From Narthecium ossifragum (taxonomy: Eukaryota; Streptophyta; Magnoliopsida; Dioscoreales; Nartheciaceae): 64,000 nt of DNA. The stretch is taken from assembly GCA_963920575.1 (NCBI GenBank), contig OY986968.1, positions 9,789,485 to 9,853,484 on the forward strand, written 5' to 3'. A model generated the notes under the pieces. It saw nothing but the letters and a program-made list of their open reading frames with translations, was not told where the DNA came from and did no database searches. The position numbers and the translations under genes are program-made. Below are positions 22,583 through 34,737 of this stretch, piece by piece. Positions within the stretch are counted from its first letter, which is position 1, and the number at the start of each line of letters is the position of its first letter.

Positions 22583-23468
22583 ATGGCTTTAGGAAAAGGT
22601 GAGGTTGGGACTAATCCACATGTAATGGAGAAGTATTCAACCAACCCTCCTAGTGTAGAGGAAGTGCTTGTGAACACTCCACCTATAGTGGAGATGTCTT
22701 CCATGCTGATCGGTCAGTTCGAGAAGCCTGAAAAGTTTAGGGGGATGAGCTGAATTTCAAGCAGTGTCAGCAGAAGATGCTATTCTACTTGACCACCCTT
22801 AAATTAGTCAGGTATCTCAATGTGGATGAGCCTGTTCTAACTGAAAAACAGAAAAATGCTGATACCGTAGTCGGAGTTCAAGCTTGGGGTCATTCTGACT
22901 TCCTATGCCGGAACTATATTCTGAACGGCTTGGACAACACGCTCTATAATGTGTACTTTCAAAAAACACTGTCAAAGAACTTTGGGAGTCTTTGGATAAA
23001 AAGTACAAGGTGGATGACATCGGCATAAAGAAATTTATTTTTCGGTTGATTCCTAAATTATCATATGATAGATGGTAAGAGCGTGGTCGAACAAGTGGAA
23101 GAGCTTCAACTCATCTACCATGACATGAGTGCTGAAGGTATGCAGGTTAGTGAACTCTTCCAAATGACAGCAATGATTAAGAAATTGCCACCTTCATGCA
23201 AGGACTTCAAGAACTCCCTAAAGCATAAACACAAGGAGATGAGTCTGGAGGATCTTTTTCTGAGGCTGAAGGTCGAGTAAGATAACCCACAAGACCGATA
23301 AGAACAACGGTCTTGGCATATATTCTAAATCCAACTTAGTTGAGAATTCCAGCGGTGTGAAGGATAAAAGGCGCAAGCGCTTTGATGAAGGCATAAAACG
23401 AGGCAGTGGGTCTCAAAAGTTCAAGGGTGAGTGCTTTATCTATGAGAAGGAAGCGCATCGGGCCAGGG
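22583..23468 (+). pseudogene. Ty1/copia gag, frameshifted
   Basis: This is the gag of a TNT1-94-like copia element. It opens MALGKGEVGTNPHVMEKYS and reads FEKPEKFRG, then needs a one-base shift near 22741 to continue FKQCQQKMLFYLTTL. AWGHSDFLCRNYILNGLDN is near 22888-22945. A second shift near 22980 leads to VDDIGIKKFIF, and MIDGKSVVEQVEELQLIYH is at 23065-23120. A TAA stop interrupts at about 23278. The zinc knuckle begins GECFIYEKEAHRAR near 23430, where the second cysteine of CX2C has become tyrosine. LTR A6 then interrupts the knuckle. Confidence 0.88.
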
Positions 23469-25649
23469 TATGAGGACCCGTTCCTCTGACTTGGCTCGAT
23501 TGTGTAGGTCGGGGACCCGTGTCATGTTGGCATGTTTCCGCGTCGAGCGTGATTTGGTTGATCGCATTGTCGTTTTTGGACCCCAAGGGCAATTTGGTAA
23601 ATTGCACATTGGCAGTTGGTTTCACACATGCGTAGTGCACACACAACCCTATGTATTGTATTTGTGCTTGTTAAAATCTTAGACGAACTTGGGATCGAAA
23701 GATCTGAGCTCGGACGGGCGGAAGCTATATTTAGGACAGCTGTCAACCCAGACCGATTGATCGCTCTAGGGAGTGACCGATTGGATTGATGTCGGCACCG
23801 CCTCTGACGTGTTCGGATAAGGATATTGAATTGACATAGACCGATCCGTCGCTTGGGGAGCGACCGATCGGACTCGGGTCTATAAGAGACCCGCGACCCT
23901 CCCATGTTTCCTTCTTTCCTCTTTATTCTTCCTTCTTCTTCTCTCCTTTGATCCGTGAAGTGAAGCTGTTGCAAAGGCTTGGGAAGGTTCCCAGGAGGTA
24001 GGGGAGCAGCTCTAGATCTCCTCTACACGGTTTAATCAAGGATTAAACATGGATATTGCGTAGTTTGGTAGGATTCTATGTTTGAGCTTGTTTTGATGTT
24101 CTTCATTGATTAAATGATTGTTTCTTCAATATAACAATTATATATGATGCTTTTTAGCTAGCTTAAGATATGATGTATGTTTTTTTGGATTTTGGTTTGA
24201 TTTGATATGGATTTAAGCAAGTTTTCATTAAGATATTTCCCGGATTTCTATTCTAACAGAAATAGCTATATTCTAGCTTGTTTTCCGGCTTGTACGAGCA
24301 TTTTATATCTTCAACATAAAAGTTGTATCTATCTGAGTTATCTTTCGATTCCATTCTAGTTTACATTTTTTCGATTTATGTACGATTTATTATGCATTAA
24401 ATGGCCAGGCTATGCAAAACAGAGCAGCCAGTTTAATTAGTGACTTTATGTGGTGTTTATTTATCTGATTGCTCTGATCTTTGGATACGTGAGTTAGGAT
24501 ATGTCACAAAGTACGCATGTCAAGTTTCACATTAATTGTACGGTTAAATCGAAAGTTTTGAGTTTCCAAAGTTAGTAGTAGATCGTTTGCTTTAATTTGA
24601 ATAATCAAGTTTTCCAATAAGACATCATTTATACTTTATTATATTGCATAGGCCCTACGTGTAGCATGTGGGTGAAGCAAGGGGGTTACGCCCCTTGGGA
24701 TACGTAGAATAAATATTTCGCTTTTCTTAGACCATCGTTATGTTCACCCTTTGGCGGGTTTTTTGTTGCACCTAGCCGTGTATATTGTAATGACATATTG
24801 TTGCATGCTTGAAATGTTATATTTGTGTTTGAGCATTGCATGCATCTAATTGCACTAGAAGAATTAGACTAGGATGTGGGCGATGAGTTAATCGCCGATT
24901 CGAGGTTCTCAGGAAGCTCGAATCTAGCCTTAAGACCGATGCTTAATAAGGTCAGGGCAAGATTCTTATTGTAATCATTGCTTTATCGAGGTTCTTGCTT
25001 AGCCGGCTACAGATCGTAGTGTTTGAGGTCTAGAGGTCGTGCCAAGGTTTAAGGTGGTTTACTTTAATGTTACACCTTAGGCGGTTCACTATCGGTTTTG
25101 GGATTTGGGATGCATTGGAGATGCACTGAAACCCATGTTGTTTTATCTGCTCACACTTTGAGGAGCGCCTAGAACCAGCGTGATCCTAAACGTGGTTGTT
25201 CGATGTTTTCTCGACGCCTTAAACTTGGCCGAGATATGGCACAGTTGTAGTTCCCTTTCTTATGAGTGTCATATAATAGAGTCTTGTTGAGCCTTTCGCT
25301 CACTCCTACCCGGGTTGCGTTTGCAGGTGCAGGCGCCAGCGATTCCATAGCTCCCAGCGGATCAGCTTTTGGTGGCGCGTCAACTTCTGGAGGTGTTTGA
25401 GGTTTCTACATATCTTATCGTACTGCTTGATAGATTTTGTTTATAGATATCCTTCGAGGGTTATGTAAATGTATAATTTCCCTCTTCGAGGAGTTTTGAT
25501 AATATTGTATCAGTACCCTTTTGTTTTAATATTGGAGATTACAGTTTTAGCCTCAGATAATTGTTATACAAATGTGTCATAGGTGGATTGAATAGATTAG
25601 GAACCATCACGCCCCGGACCGGATGAGTTTTCTGGATCGAGGTGTGACA
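23469..25649 (+). mobile_element. Family A solo LTR A6, in the copia gag knuckle
   Basis: This 2181-bp copy starts TATGAGGACCCGTTCC (terminal TG mutated) and ends GATCGAGGTGTGACA. The target duplication is CAGGG at 23464-23468 against CAAGG at 25650-25654, with one mismatch. The TATA motif CTATAAGAG is at about 23879. Palindromic CCGATTGATCG/CCGATCGG modules lie at 23750-23885 next to it. Removing A6 restores the knuckle reading RARDCHH. Confidence 0.9.
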
Positions 25650-25882
25650 CAAGGACTGTCATCACCGTCCAAATGTTGAAGGGAAGAAGAAGCAAGTTCG
25701 AAAGAAGAAGAAGACAACTCAATCCAATATAGTTGAGGGTCTCGTTGCAGAGACGAATGACTTGCACCTGATGGTGGTCGTCTCAGAGGTGAATCCGGTC
25801 GGGAGTAACCAGGAAAGAATGGTGGGACACTGGAGCTACCCGTCACATATGTTCCAACATATGGATGTTCGATGACTACCAA
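25650..25882 (+). pseudogene. Ty1/copia knuckle end and protease active site
   Basis: This piece continues the copia frame. DCHHRPNVEGKKKQVRKKK is followed by SNIVEGLVAETNDLHL. After a frame change comes the aspartic protease motif WWDTGATRHICSN, with catalytic DTG codons at 25826-25834. It ends MFDDYQ, immediately before LTR A7. The protease Asp is retained although the element is dead. Confidence 0.85.
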
Positions 25883-26095
25883 TGTGAGGACCTGTCCCTC
25901 TACCCCTGTGGCTCGTTGTGGACCGCAAGGGCAATTTGGTAAATTGCGCCTTGTTGGTTTGTTTCACACCCGCGTATGCACACACTGACCTTGTTTGTGT
26001 TAGTGCTTGTTTAGAATGGTTAGGTGGACCCGGGATCGGAAGATCCCAGCTCGGGCGCGCAGGAGCTTGCTTTTTGGGCAGCTTACGGCCCTTGA

Positions 26096-26320
26096 GCGAC
26101 CGACCGCTTTCGATCGCTCGACAGCTATCGCTCGCTCGATAGCTATCGCTCGCTCGATAGCTATCGATCGATCGATAACTATCGATCGCTCGATAACTAT
26201 CGATCGCTCGACCGCTCGTGAGCGAGTCGATGGGTTTTTGACCCGTTCGGATCGATCCAACTTTTTGGATCGATCCAGCCTACTTGGATCGATCCATTGT
26301 TGCCTTGGATCGATCCGAGT
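26096..26320. repeat. CTATCGATCG module cluster in A7
   Basis: The unit CGATAGCTATCGATCGCTCG repeats with variants (about six cores), followed by three GGATCGATCCAA palindromes. The two sub-clusters have different flanks but the same GATCGATC-type core. Confidence 0.88.
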
Positions 26321-27080
26321 ACTGCGCAGGGCAGTTGGGTACTGCGCAGGGTGGTTGGTCGTGCGGCGGAGTGGTTGAGCTCCCGTCGCTCTCCCTTGTC
26401 AGGGAGAGTACCCGTTTCCAAGACCTTCCCCTTCACCTTCCCCCTCCTTCCCTGGATTCCCTCTTCCCTCCTCTTTCTCCTCTTTCTTCCCTTCTCCTTC
26501 CTTCTTTCCCCTTCTTCCCCTGCGGGCTCTGTTTCCCCTGTTTTGGCAGCCACCTTCCCTCTTCCGTTCTCCCTCCTCCGGCCACCATTTTGGGTGTTCT
26601 TTGGCTCGTTGGATCCGTGGCAACGAGAGGAAAGCTCCTGGTGTGGCTTGGAGGCGTGTTGGTGACTGGTTGCGAGGGATCAGCCGGGTTTAGCGCTGTT
26701 CGGTAGGTGTTCTACCTACATTAGTTCATTAGTGGGTTTAGTTAGATCTAGCCGTTAGATCTTGATGAAATTGTGTTGTTGGATGCATCTTGTATGTTAG
26801 AATTACTGATATAAGTTTCATAATCTTTGGTTGATATTTGAGTAGGATTTATGCAAGTTAAATCTCGGATTTTCCGGTTTTCTGCTGTTCTTGAAGAACA
26901 GCCGGCTTACGGCGAGTTTTCCGGCGTGTACGTGTATGATCTTGGCTTTTCATAAACATGATAGTTGTAGATCTCTCAGTTAGCTTTCCATTCCATCTTA
27001 TGTCATATTTGTCCGATTTTTCTACGAATTTTGGTGATTTTTCTCGTGGCCTGCGACGAGGCTGATCTGAAGCTGGTATG

Positions 27081-27285
27081 AGCTTTGGATCGATCCAAAT
27101 TGTTCTGGATCGATCCAAAGTTGGCTGATGGCGTTTTATGGGTTGGTTTGAAGCTTTGGATCGATCCAAATTGTTTTGGATCGATCCCAAGTTGGCTGAT
27201 GGCGTTTTATGGGTTGGTTTGAAGCTTTGGATCGATCCAAATTGTTTTGGATCGATCCCATGTTGGCTGATAGTGTTTTATGGAG
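27081..27285 (+). repeat. 71-bp tandem repeat with TTGGATCGATCCAA palindromes
   Basis: A 71-bp unit starting AGCTTTGGATCGATCCAA occurs at 27081, 27152 and 27223. Each unit holds two GGATCGATCC palindromes around an AATTGTT loop. The module has here been amplified in tandem together with its unique spacer. Confidence 0.92.
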
Positions 27286-28435
27286 TTTTGATTAGCTGTT
27301 TTGAGTATAATATTATAAGCTCGGATTAAAGTAGTATATTTTACTGTTCATCAAGGTCTTCGGGGTTGCTTCCCGTTGCAGGAGTCCGCGGTTGACGGTC
27401 GTGGTACCGTCGTAATGTCGGGACCCGCTGCGGATCGGCTGGCAGCGGTTGGTAGTACCGCTGCAGCGATCCTGTTGGACTTGTATGATGCATTGGCATA
27501 CTATTGCATGCCTATTTTCCTCTTGCTTGTGTATGTTCATAGCATGCATTCTCTGTTGTGCATTAGTTGCATGGTTAGGGCGTGGGTGATTTGTGGATCG
27601 CCGTCCCGAGGCTGGAAGCTCGGACTTAGCCCTAGGACCGGGGTTGGGTAGCTTGGTCCAGGTTCGAATTGTGACGTCCAGTCAAACTTGATGATAGGCT
27701 TAGATGACTGGTACATGTGTTGCTTGGTGATTATAGAGGTCGTGTCGGCCTTAAGTCGGATGCTGAGGTGTAGCCGGTGTTCCACTGTGTTGACCCTTGA
27801 GTAGAGGGGTTGCCTACTTAGCGGTGCAGTTTCCCGCCTGCAGTGCCAGTACCTGCTTGTGGGCCATAAGTGTTGTTTCCTGCTACTGAGTGCGACCAGA
27901 CATGTGACCAGCTCGGCTGGAAGACCATGATCGTGGGCCTCAGGGACACGCGGTGGGGTTATGGGACCCCTGTGTACACCCAGGTCTTACTTGAGGGCGA
28001 CTCTTTTGTGTTCCCCTTCCTTCTGTGTGACGTAGTGTAGAACCCTACTGAGCTTTATGCTCACTCCTACCCGGGCTGCGTTTTGCAGGTGCAGGCGCCA
28101 GCTCTTCTTCAGTAGCCCCTACCGGGCAGGTGTTTGGTGGCGTGGCGGCGTCTGGCGGGGTCTGAGGATTGGTGATTATCTTTCTACACATTTTCGTTAT
28201 AGTTAGTCTCCTACGGGAGTATGATGTATAAACTGTTGTAACCCCTTCTGAGGTTTTGGATTATTATATTATATCTGTTGGGGTTTAAAATTTGTTGTAA
28301 TATTCAGGGGTGCTTATGAATTGAATTGTGAGATCAGTAAGTTGGGGGGAACCCCTCGCCTTTATTTTCGCATTTAGATAGGTTCCGGTTCGCGTCGCCC
28401 GGCCCGGTTGGGCTTCCGCGGGTCGGGGCGCGACA

Positions 28436-29503
28436 GCAGTAGATGGAGAGTGTTGATATATGGGGACCTCTACAACCTCCAAGGTGGAAGGCAAATGGGC
28501 CGTGAAGCTGAGGTTGACGTCCGGGAAGGAGCTGACCTTGACGGAGGTACTTCATGTGCCTGAGATACACAACTTAATCTCAAGTTCTGTGATGATCAAA
28601 AAGGGCTTCAGGCTGGTCTTTGAGTCTGGCAAGTTCATTTTGTCAAATAATGACATGTACTTTGGCAGAGGCTATATGATCTAGGGGTTATTGAAAATGA
28701 ATGTAATGACTATAATCCCCAAGATCAAGACTAGTGAAGCCTTAAAGGCTAATGCATTTGTTGTAATCAGTTTGCCCAAGATGCTAATAATAATACCAAG
28801 CTTGTCTATGTGATTGTGTCTTTTAAATTATGGCATGGAAGATTGGGACATGTGAATAAAAATTCAATGATAATATTGATGTCCTTAAATCTTTTTTCAA
28901 AATTTAAAATTGATAAGGAACACAAATGCGAGGTTTGTGTTGAAGCAAAATTGGCTAAGATTTCATTCCAATCAATTGAACGAAGTACTGAACCACTAGG
29001 TTTGGTACATACAGATGTGTGTGATTTGAAAAATATACAAACTAGAAGTGCTAAAAGGTATTTTATTACCTTTTTTGATGATTATACAAGGTACTGCTAT
29101 GTTTAGTTAATGAGAAGTAAAGAAGAAGCAATGGAGATGTTCAATTATTACAAGAATGAATTGGAAAGCCAACTCGACAAGAAGATCAAAATGCTAAGAA
29201 GCGATAGGAGAGGTGAATATGATTCACCTTTTGCTTAGATATGTGTCGAGAATGGCATTATTCATCAAATCACTGCACCCTATTCAGTAGAAGAAAATGG
29301 AATATCTAAACGGAAGAATAGGAAACTAAAGGAAATGATGAATGACAAGCTGATTTGCTCAGGCTTACCCCATAACATGTAGGGGGAAGCAATACTTTCA
29401 GCAAATTATATGTTGAACAGACTACCGCATAAATGACTAGATAAGACGTCTTATGAATTATGGAAAGGCCACGCGCCTAGCAATAAATTTTTAAGGGTAT
29501 TGG
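28436..29503 (+). pseudogene. Ty1/copia protease C-terminus, GAG-pre-integrase and integrase
   Basis: The frame resumes as AVDGEC, then TSTTSKVEGKWAVKLRL and LTLTEVLHVPEI. The GAG-pre-integrase HHCC region is near 28820-28960 (LWHGRLGHV and CEVCVEAKLA). The integrase core follows, with HTDVCDL near 29007, DDYTRYCYV near 29080 and RSDRRGEYDSP near 29200. The usual ERKNR motif near 29310 reads SKRKNRKLKEMM, so the catalytic Glu appears lost. Internal stops occur near 29104, 29238, 29380 and 29434. The gene stops abruptly after SNKFLRVLG at a repair scar; reverse transcriptase and the 3' LTR are absent. Confidence 0.87.
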
Positions 29504-29632
29504 GCTGTCTAGCAAAGGTACCAATTCCAATTCTTATATGTTCATCTTAAGGGTATTGGACGTCGGATCGACGATGTCGCTTAGCCGCTAATTAGGGGAT
29601 CTTGATGATTAAATAATATTATATGTTCATCT
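29491..29632 (+). other. Deletion junction with templated filler DNA
   Basis: The 13-mer TTAAGGGTATTGG from the copia end (29491-29503) recurs at 29547-29559. The 14-mer TTATATGTTCATCT at 29534-29547 recurs downstream inside LTR A8 at 29619-29632. The filler between copia and A8 is therefore made partly of copies from both sides, as in template-switching end joining. Confidence 0.8.
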
Positions 29633-30132
29633 GTGTTTTCGGGGTTGCTTCCTGTTCAGGGGTTCGCGGTTGACGGTCGCGGTACCGTCGCAATACCGGG
29701 ACCCACTACGAATTGGCTGGCAGCGGTCGTTGGTATCGTTGCAGCAGTCCAGTTGGACCTGTTTGCTATTTTATCAGATTGTTACATGCTTACTTCTTAC
29801 TTGTGCATGATCATAGCATGCATTTTTGATTGTGTATTAGATGCATAAAGATAGGGCGTGGGCGATGGGTTGATCGCCGATCCGAGGCTTTCGGGTAACT
29901 CGAATTTAGCTCTAGGGCCGTGGCGGGAAGCATGGTCCAGTTTGGATTGTAGTATTCAGTCGATATCGATGATAGTCTTAGATGACTTGAATACTTGTTG
30001 ATTGAGGTTTAGAGGTCGTGTCGGCCTCGAGCCATGTGCTGAGGGTGCAGTCGGTGTCGTCGTTTCATCCGTGGGCAGAGGCTGTGCCTGCTCGGTAGAG
30101 AGTTGTTCTGCCAAGCAGTGTCTTCTTCTTGC

Positions 30133-32511
30133 TGTCGCGCTCCGACCCGTGAAAGCCCAACTGGGTCGGGCGACGCGAACCGAAACCTAAAAAATCGCGA
30201 AAAAGTTTGCCGAGGGTTCCCTCTAACCTATTGGTCTCCCTAACAATTCATCAAAACACTCTCAATTTAACAAAAGACAATGAGCATAACCTCAAACCAA
30301 GGATTACAATTCCAAAAGTTTAACATACATATCCTCGAAGAGGAAAAGATCAAATACAACATTTTATACTCCCGTAGGAGGCTAACTAACAAAGGGGTTC
30401 GAAAGCAGTAAATGATCACCACCTCTCAGACTCCGCCCGGCGCCGCTGCACCCCCATCCAACTGCCCGGTAGGGGCCACCGAAGAGGAGCTAACGCCTGC
30501 ACCTGTAAAACGCAGCACCGGTAGGAGTGAGCAACTAAGCTCAGCAGGGAAACTACACTGCGACACACAGAAAGAAGAGGGAAACACAACAGTGTCGCCC
30601 TCTAGTAAAGCCTGCGTGTACACAGGGGTCCCATAACCCCACCGCGTGTCCCTGAGATCCACGATCATGATCTTCCAGAAGAACTGGTCACATGCTGGGA
30701 CACGCTCAGTAAGCAGGAACCAACACTGCTGACTCACAAGCAGGAAACCGGCACTGTTGGCGGGAAATGGCACCGCTGATTAGACATACCCTCTACACAA
30801 GAGTCGTCAAAGCTGGACACCGCCTATACCTGAGAACTCGACTAGAAGCCGACACGACGTCTAACATCATCAATCCACAGGTGTACGAGTCATCTAGGCC
30901 TATCATCAAATTCGATTGTACACCACAATTCAAACATGGTCTAAACTACCCGATCCCGTTCCTAGGGCTAAATCCAAGCTTCCAAGCCTCGGGACGGTGA
31001 CCCATAGATCGCCCACGCCCTAAACTTATGCAACTAATGCACAACAAAATGCATGCGATGAACACACGCATATAAAACAGTTAAGCATGCAACAATATGT
31101 GATGATAGCAAAGACAAGGTCTGGGCTCGGCATCCTGCCGACCCGGGGTGGTGAACAGGTAACTAAGGTCAAGAACTGCTGTAGTGGTACCACCACCAAC
31201 TGCCAGCCAGTTCACTAGCAACCTGCATCGGGAAACAACCCCGCAAACAACAGAAGTCACACCACACAGATAAAGCCCTCAGTGCACGCTGGCATGCAAG
31301 GCTAGGGAAAGCAGAAGGGCTACTCGTCCACTTATCTTAAACATCCCAGGAGTCATCACTCCCCTGGTTCAACACTACCCCTAATATGAGGCTAACATGC
31401 TTAATGTTATGTACAAGTTCATAAAATAGTAAAGAAGAACTGCAAGCAAAGCCCCGCAGGCAAAACCAATGAAAATCCTTCCCTGCTGCAAAAAGGATCG
31501 ATCCTTCCCTGCCGCACAAAGGATCGATCCTTCCCAGAGGAAGGATCGATCACTCTTGTAAATGGGAAGATTCAACTGCTGTCACGCTACAAGGATCGAT
31601 CCTCCCTCCAGGAAGATCGATCACCAAGCCAAGGGATCGATCTTCCCTCCAGGAAGATCGATCACCTTCGTGACCAAAGGCTCACTCATGCCAGCCAAGG
31701 AACATGATCGATCATCTCTAACCAGATGATCGATCCTTCACGGGTTGAGCATGACTAACCCAGAGGGATCGATCATTCCTCCAGAATGATCGATCCTGAT
31801 GGGTTCTCCGGTGAATGGACGGCGAGAAATACCATCGGAAAACTCTACCAAATCCCACAAAACCTTGGGATCTAGTAGTAAGAAGGACCACGAGTTCAAA
31901 ACCGGTACTTGCATTCAAAACAAACATGCAAATCAACGGATTTAAGCTAAAGAACACAAGGAAACTCACAAACTCTCAAAAACCAAAAAACAAAGTAGGT
32001 AGGATCCCTACCTAGTCAAGAGCAGCTTCAATCTCAGCTGCCAAGCCAACGATCGCCTTCAATCTCTCTCAAATCCAGCAGCTCAGAGCTCAGGAACGCG
32101 AATTTCAAAAGCATTGAAAGAAGAAAGTCACGTCTGTTTTATAGGCAAAACGAACCGACTTAAGCATGATCGATCATTCAAGGAGGGATGATCGATCATC
32201 CAAGACGATCGCAACCCTCTGCATCATTGATCGATCCTTCCATGAGGGATGATCGATCATCACTAAATGATCATTCCTTCTAGCAAGGAAGGATCAATCC
32301 TCTAGGTGCAGAAAGCTAGACTTGGGCTAAAACACAAGCCCAAGCCCGGATCTTTCGATCCCGAGTCCACCTAACCATTCTAATCAAACACGAACACAGA
32401 CACGGTCAATGTGTACACACGCGGGTATGAAATTAACCGACAAGGCGTAATTTACCAAATTACCCTTGCAATCCACAACAAGTCACAAGGGTAGAGGGAC
32501 ATGTCCTCACA
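30133..32511 (-). mobile_element. Family A solo LTR A9, in A8
   Basis: This 2379-bp minus-strand copy runs from TGTCGCGCTCCGACC to CATGTCCTCACA. Flanks are CTTGC and CATGT, both one change from CATGC, the base order expected from the related fragment A17, so this is a decayed 5-bp target duplication. GATCGATC modules lie at 31490-31800 and 32165-32300, at the same two relative positions as in A5. A minus-strand TATA-like motif is at about 32137-32144. Confidence 0.9.
31490..31800. repeat. AAGGATCGATCCTTCC module cluster in A9
   Basis: About ten GATCGATC cores appear in paired arms such as AGGATCGATCCTTCC and CCAGGAAGATCGATCACC. The spacing pattern resembles the cluster in A5, but flanks and loops differ, so the two arrays have diverged by repeat turnover. 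Confidence 0.85.
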
Positions 32512-34728
32512 CATGTTGTACTAGGTGTTTCCGGGATGAGCCCAGTTCGTTAGGGTGACCATGGTTGGATACCTAGAGACACTGGTGGGGTTATGGGACC
32601 CCGTAGCACACCTAGGCCTAGCTTGGGGGCGACACTGTTGTGTTCCCTCCTTTCTGTGTGTCGTAGTGTAGAACCCTACTAAGCTTAGTGCTCTCTCCTA
32701 CCCAGGCTGCGTTTTGCATGTGCAGGCGTTAGCTCTTCTTCAGTGGCCCCTACCGAACAGGTGTTTGGTGGCACGGCGGCGTCTGGCGGTGCTTGAGGAG
32801 CGATGATCATCGTCTATCTTTTTGTTATAGTTAATCTCCTACGGGAGTATGATGTATATGAATGTAAACCATTTTAAGGGTTTGAATACATCTTTGTTTT
32901 ATTGTTGAGGTTTGAAATTATTGTTGAATAAGGGTGCTTATGAAATGTTTAGGGAAACCAGTAATCTAGAGGGAACCCTCGCCAAAATTATTCCGCATTT
33001 AGTTAGGTTCCGGTTCACGTCGCTCGACCCGGTTGCGCCTTCGCGGGTCGGGGCGCGACATTAGATGTTTAAATCTCGATTTTTTGACATTCATACTTGG
33101 TTACTAATTTCCCTGCTTAGTTAGCAATAAATTGTGAATCATGATCATGTAAGAACATGTATGCATATCTTTATTTCAATTGGGAGAATATAATGAAAGT
33201 CTTGATGTGTCTATCCCTTGCTTAATTTCTTGTAACTAAGGGATTATATACTAAATTTTTCCATGCCAAGTTCCATGTTAGTTGGATGGGTGTAGTGACA
33301 CTTATGTATTATATAGATTTAGGCCTGATGTGTGGCCAAGCCCTATGTGAAGCTTGTGGATGAACCAAGTGAGTCATGCCACTTGGGAATGCTTACATAG
33401 TTTAAGGGGCCGAAGGTGTGCCCTAGTGATGTAAATTTAGCTCGTCGCCGGTGTGCCGCAATAGATTTATTTAATTGCTTCTTGTTTGCGGGCTGGGGGT
33501 GTGCCCTGTTGTACGAATTGTTAGTTAACGGCCAGTGAGTGCTGTTGTAATGGCAAAATTGAAATGTGTAGTTGTTTGTTAGCGGCCTATGTGTGCCACT
33601 GTAGTGTTGAATTGTATATTTGGTTGTTTGGCCTAATACAGGCAATGTTTGGTTAATATTTAGCCTTGTGGAGGCTTGTGGGCTTGTTGAGCCCTTATTG
33701 CTTAGACCACTTTAATTTAATTTTATCATGTTATGTCTACCCCTTTGACAAGCTTCATACTTTGCCTGGCCTTGTAAGCTGATTGACATACTGTTGCATA
33801 CTTGTACTTCTATATTTTTGTGCGTGTAAACATGCATGCATTGATTGCATTAGATGCATAAGACTAGGACGTGAGCGAATATGTGTTTCACAGATCCGTG
33901 CGACTCGGGTACGCCAGATCTAGCCCTAGGACAGGGCTTGGGTAGATTGTGGTCAAGGACTCGACTATAGTCTTGATTGATCGTATTATCCTTCGATGAA
34001 GTAATTTATAGCTGGACCTGTGACCTAGGTAGGAGCTGAAAGTTCCGAGGGGGGGGGGGGGGGGGTGGGGGGGCGTGAATTGGACCTTATTCGACAACTT
34101 GATACATGGAAAACCTAGGTAGGAAGGGTCAAAGATTCTTGAATGCTTGTAAATGAAATGAAAATAAAATTAAACAAGTAAATAAAGGATGAGATGAGAG
34201 TTAGAGAGAGTGCACCAAGTTTATAGTGGTTCGACCCAACTCTTGGTCTACGTCCACTTCACTCAAGGTCCTCCTTGAGGTTCCAGGGCTTGTAAATCCT
34301 TTTACAAGCTTTCCACCAAGCTTTCGGGTGCTTGACAAGCTTACAATCTTCTCCCAAGACCTCTTGGGTATCCTTCAAGTCTCTCTAGGTTTCTCTCAAA
34401 GTCTACTTCACAACTTGAAATAGTTTTACAAAGGTTAAATGTGAGGACCCGTACCTCCAACCTGGTCCGACCGCGTTAGGTCGAGGGTCTGGGTTTGTGG
34501 TTTGGCTCGGTTGGCCTTGGGATGCGATCGGTTGATCGCATCGCTGTTTTTGACCCCAGTGGCATTTTGGTAAATATGCTCCCTGGTGGTCAGTTTCACA
34601 CCCGCGTTCCACACACTGCCTTTGATTGATGTATGTGTTTGATTAGAACCTTTAGGGCGCTTCCGATCGGAAGATCGGAGCTCGATCGGGAGAGATCGAA
34701 TCGGACGGCTGTGATGGATTTCAGCTTT

Positions 34729-34737
34729 CTATTTAAG
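34729..34737 (+). promoter_or_regulatory. TATA box of LTR A11
   Basis: CTATTTAAG sits about 290 bp into the LTR, followed by a pyrimidine-rich leader. The same arrangement is seen in A14 (51136-51144) and A15 (53021-53028), fixing the transcription direction of the family. Confidence 0.6.

Larger units (their letters stand above)
25883..28435 (+). mobile_element. Family A solo LTR A7, in copia protease
   Basis: This 2553-bp copy starts TGTGAGGACCTGTCC and ends GGTCGGGGCGCGACA. The left flank ACCAA and right flank GCAGT do not match, yet the copia frame joins across it as DDYQ|AVDGE. It contains two palindromic module clusters (26096-26320 and 27081-27285). The hairpin GGTAGGTGTTCTACC is at 26701-26715. 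Conserved 3' blocks CTCACTCCTACCCGGGCTGCG and TTGCAGGTGCAGGCGCC are near 28060-28095. ORFs at 26284-26706 are composition artefacts. Confidence 0.88.
29560..33060 (+). mobile_element. Family A LTR A8, 5' truncated, host of A9
   Basis: The pieces are 29560-30132 and 32512-33060. It starts inside the family consensus (ACGTCGGATCGACGA, matching the reverse complement of A16 near 55820) and ends GGTCGGGGCGCGACA. The conserved GACGGTCGCGGTACCGTCGC block is near 29670. It has no 5' end because of the deletion scar at its left. Confidence 0.83.

Noticed and set aside
23464..28440. A6 and A7 as the two LTRs of one full-length family A element.
   Set aside because: The 233 bases between them continue the copia reading frame (knuckle to protease), so they are two separate insertions.
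31337..31575. Minus-strand ORFs rich in DRSF/GSI repeats (also 20899-21420, 35216-35586 and 53728-53977) considered as repeat proteins.
   Set aside because: They are translations of the palindromic modules in several frames and both strands, with no start context or conserved ends. Only the Athila case lies in a real coding frame.
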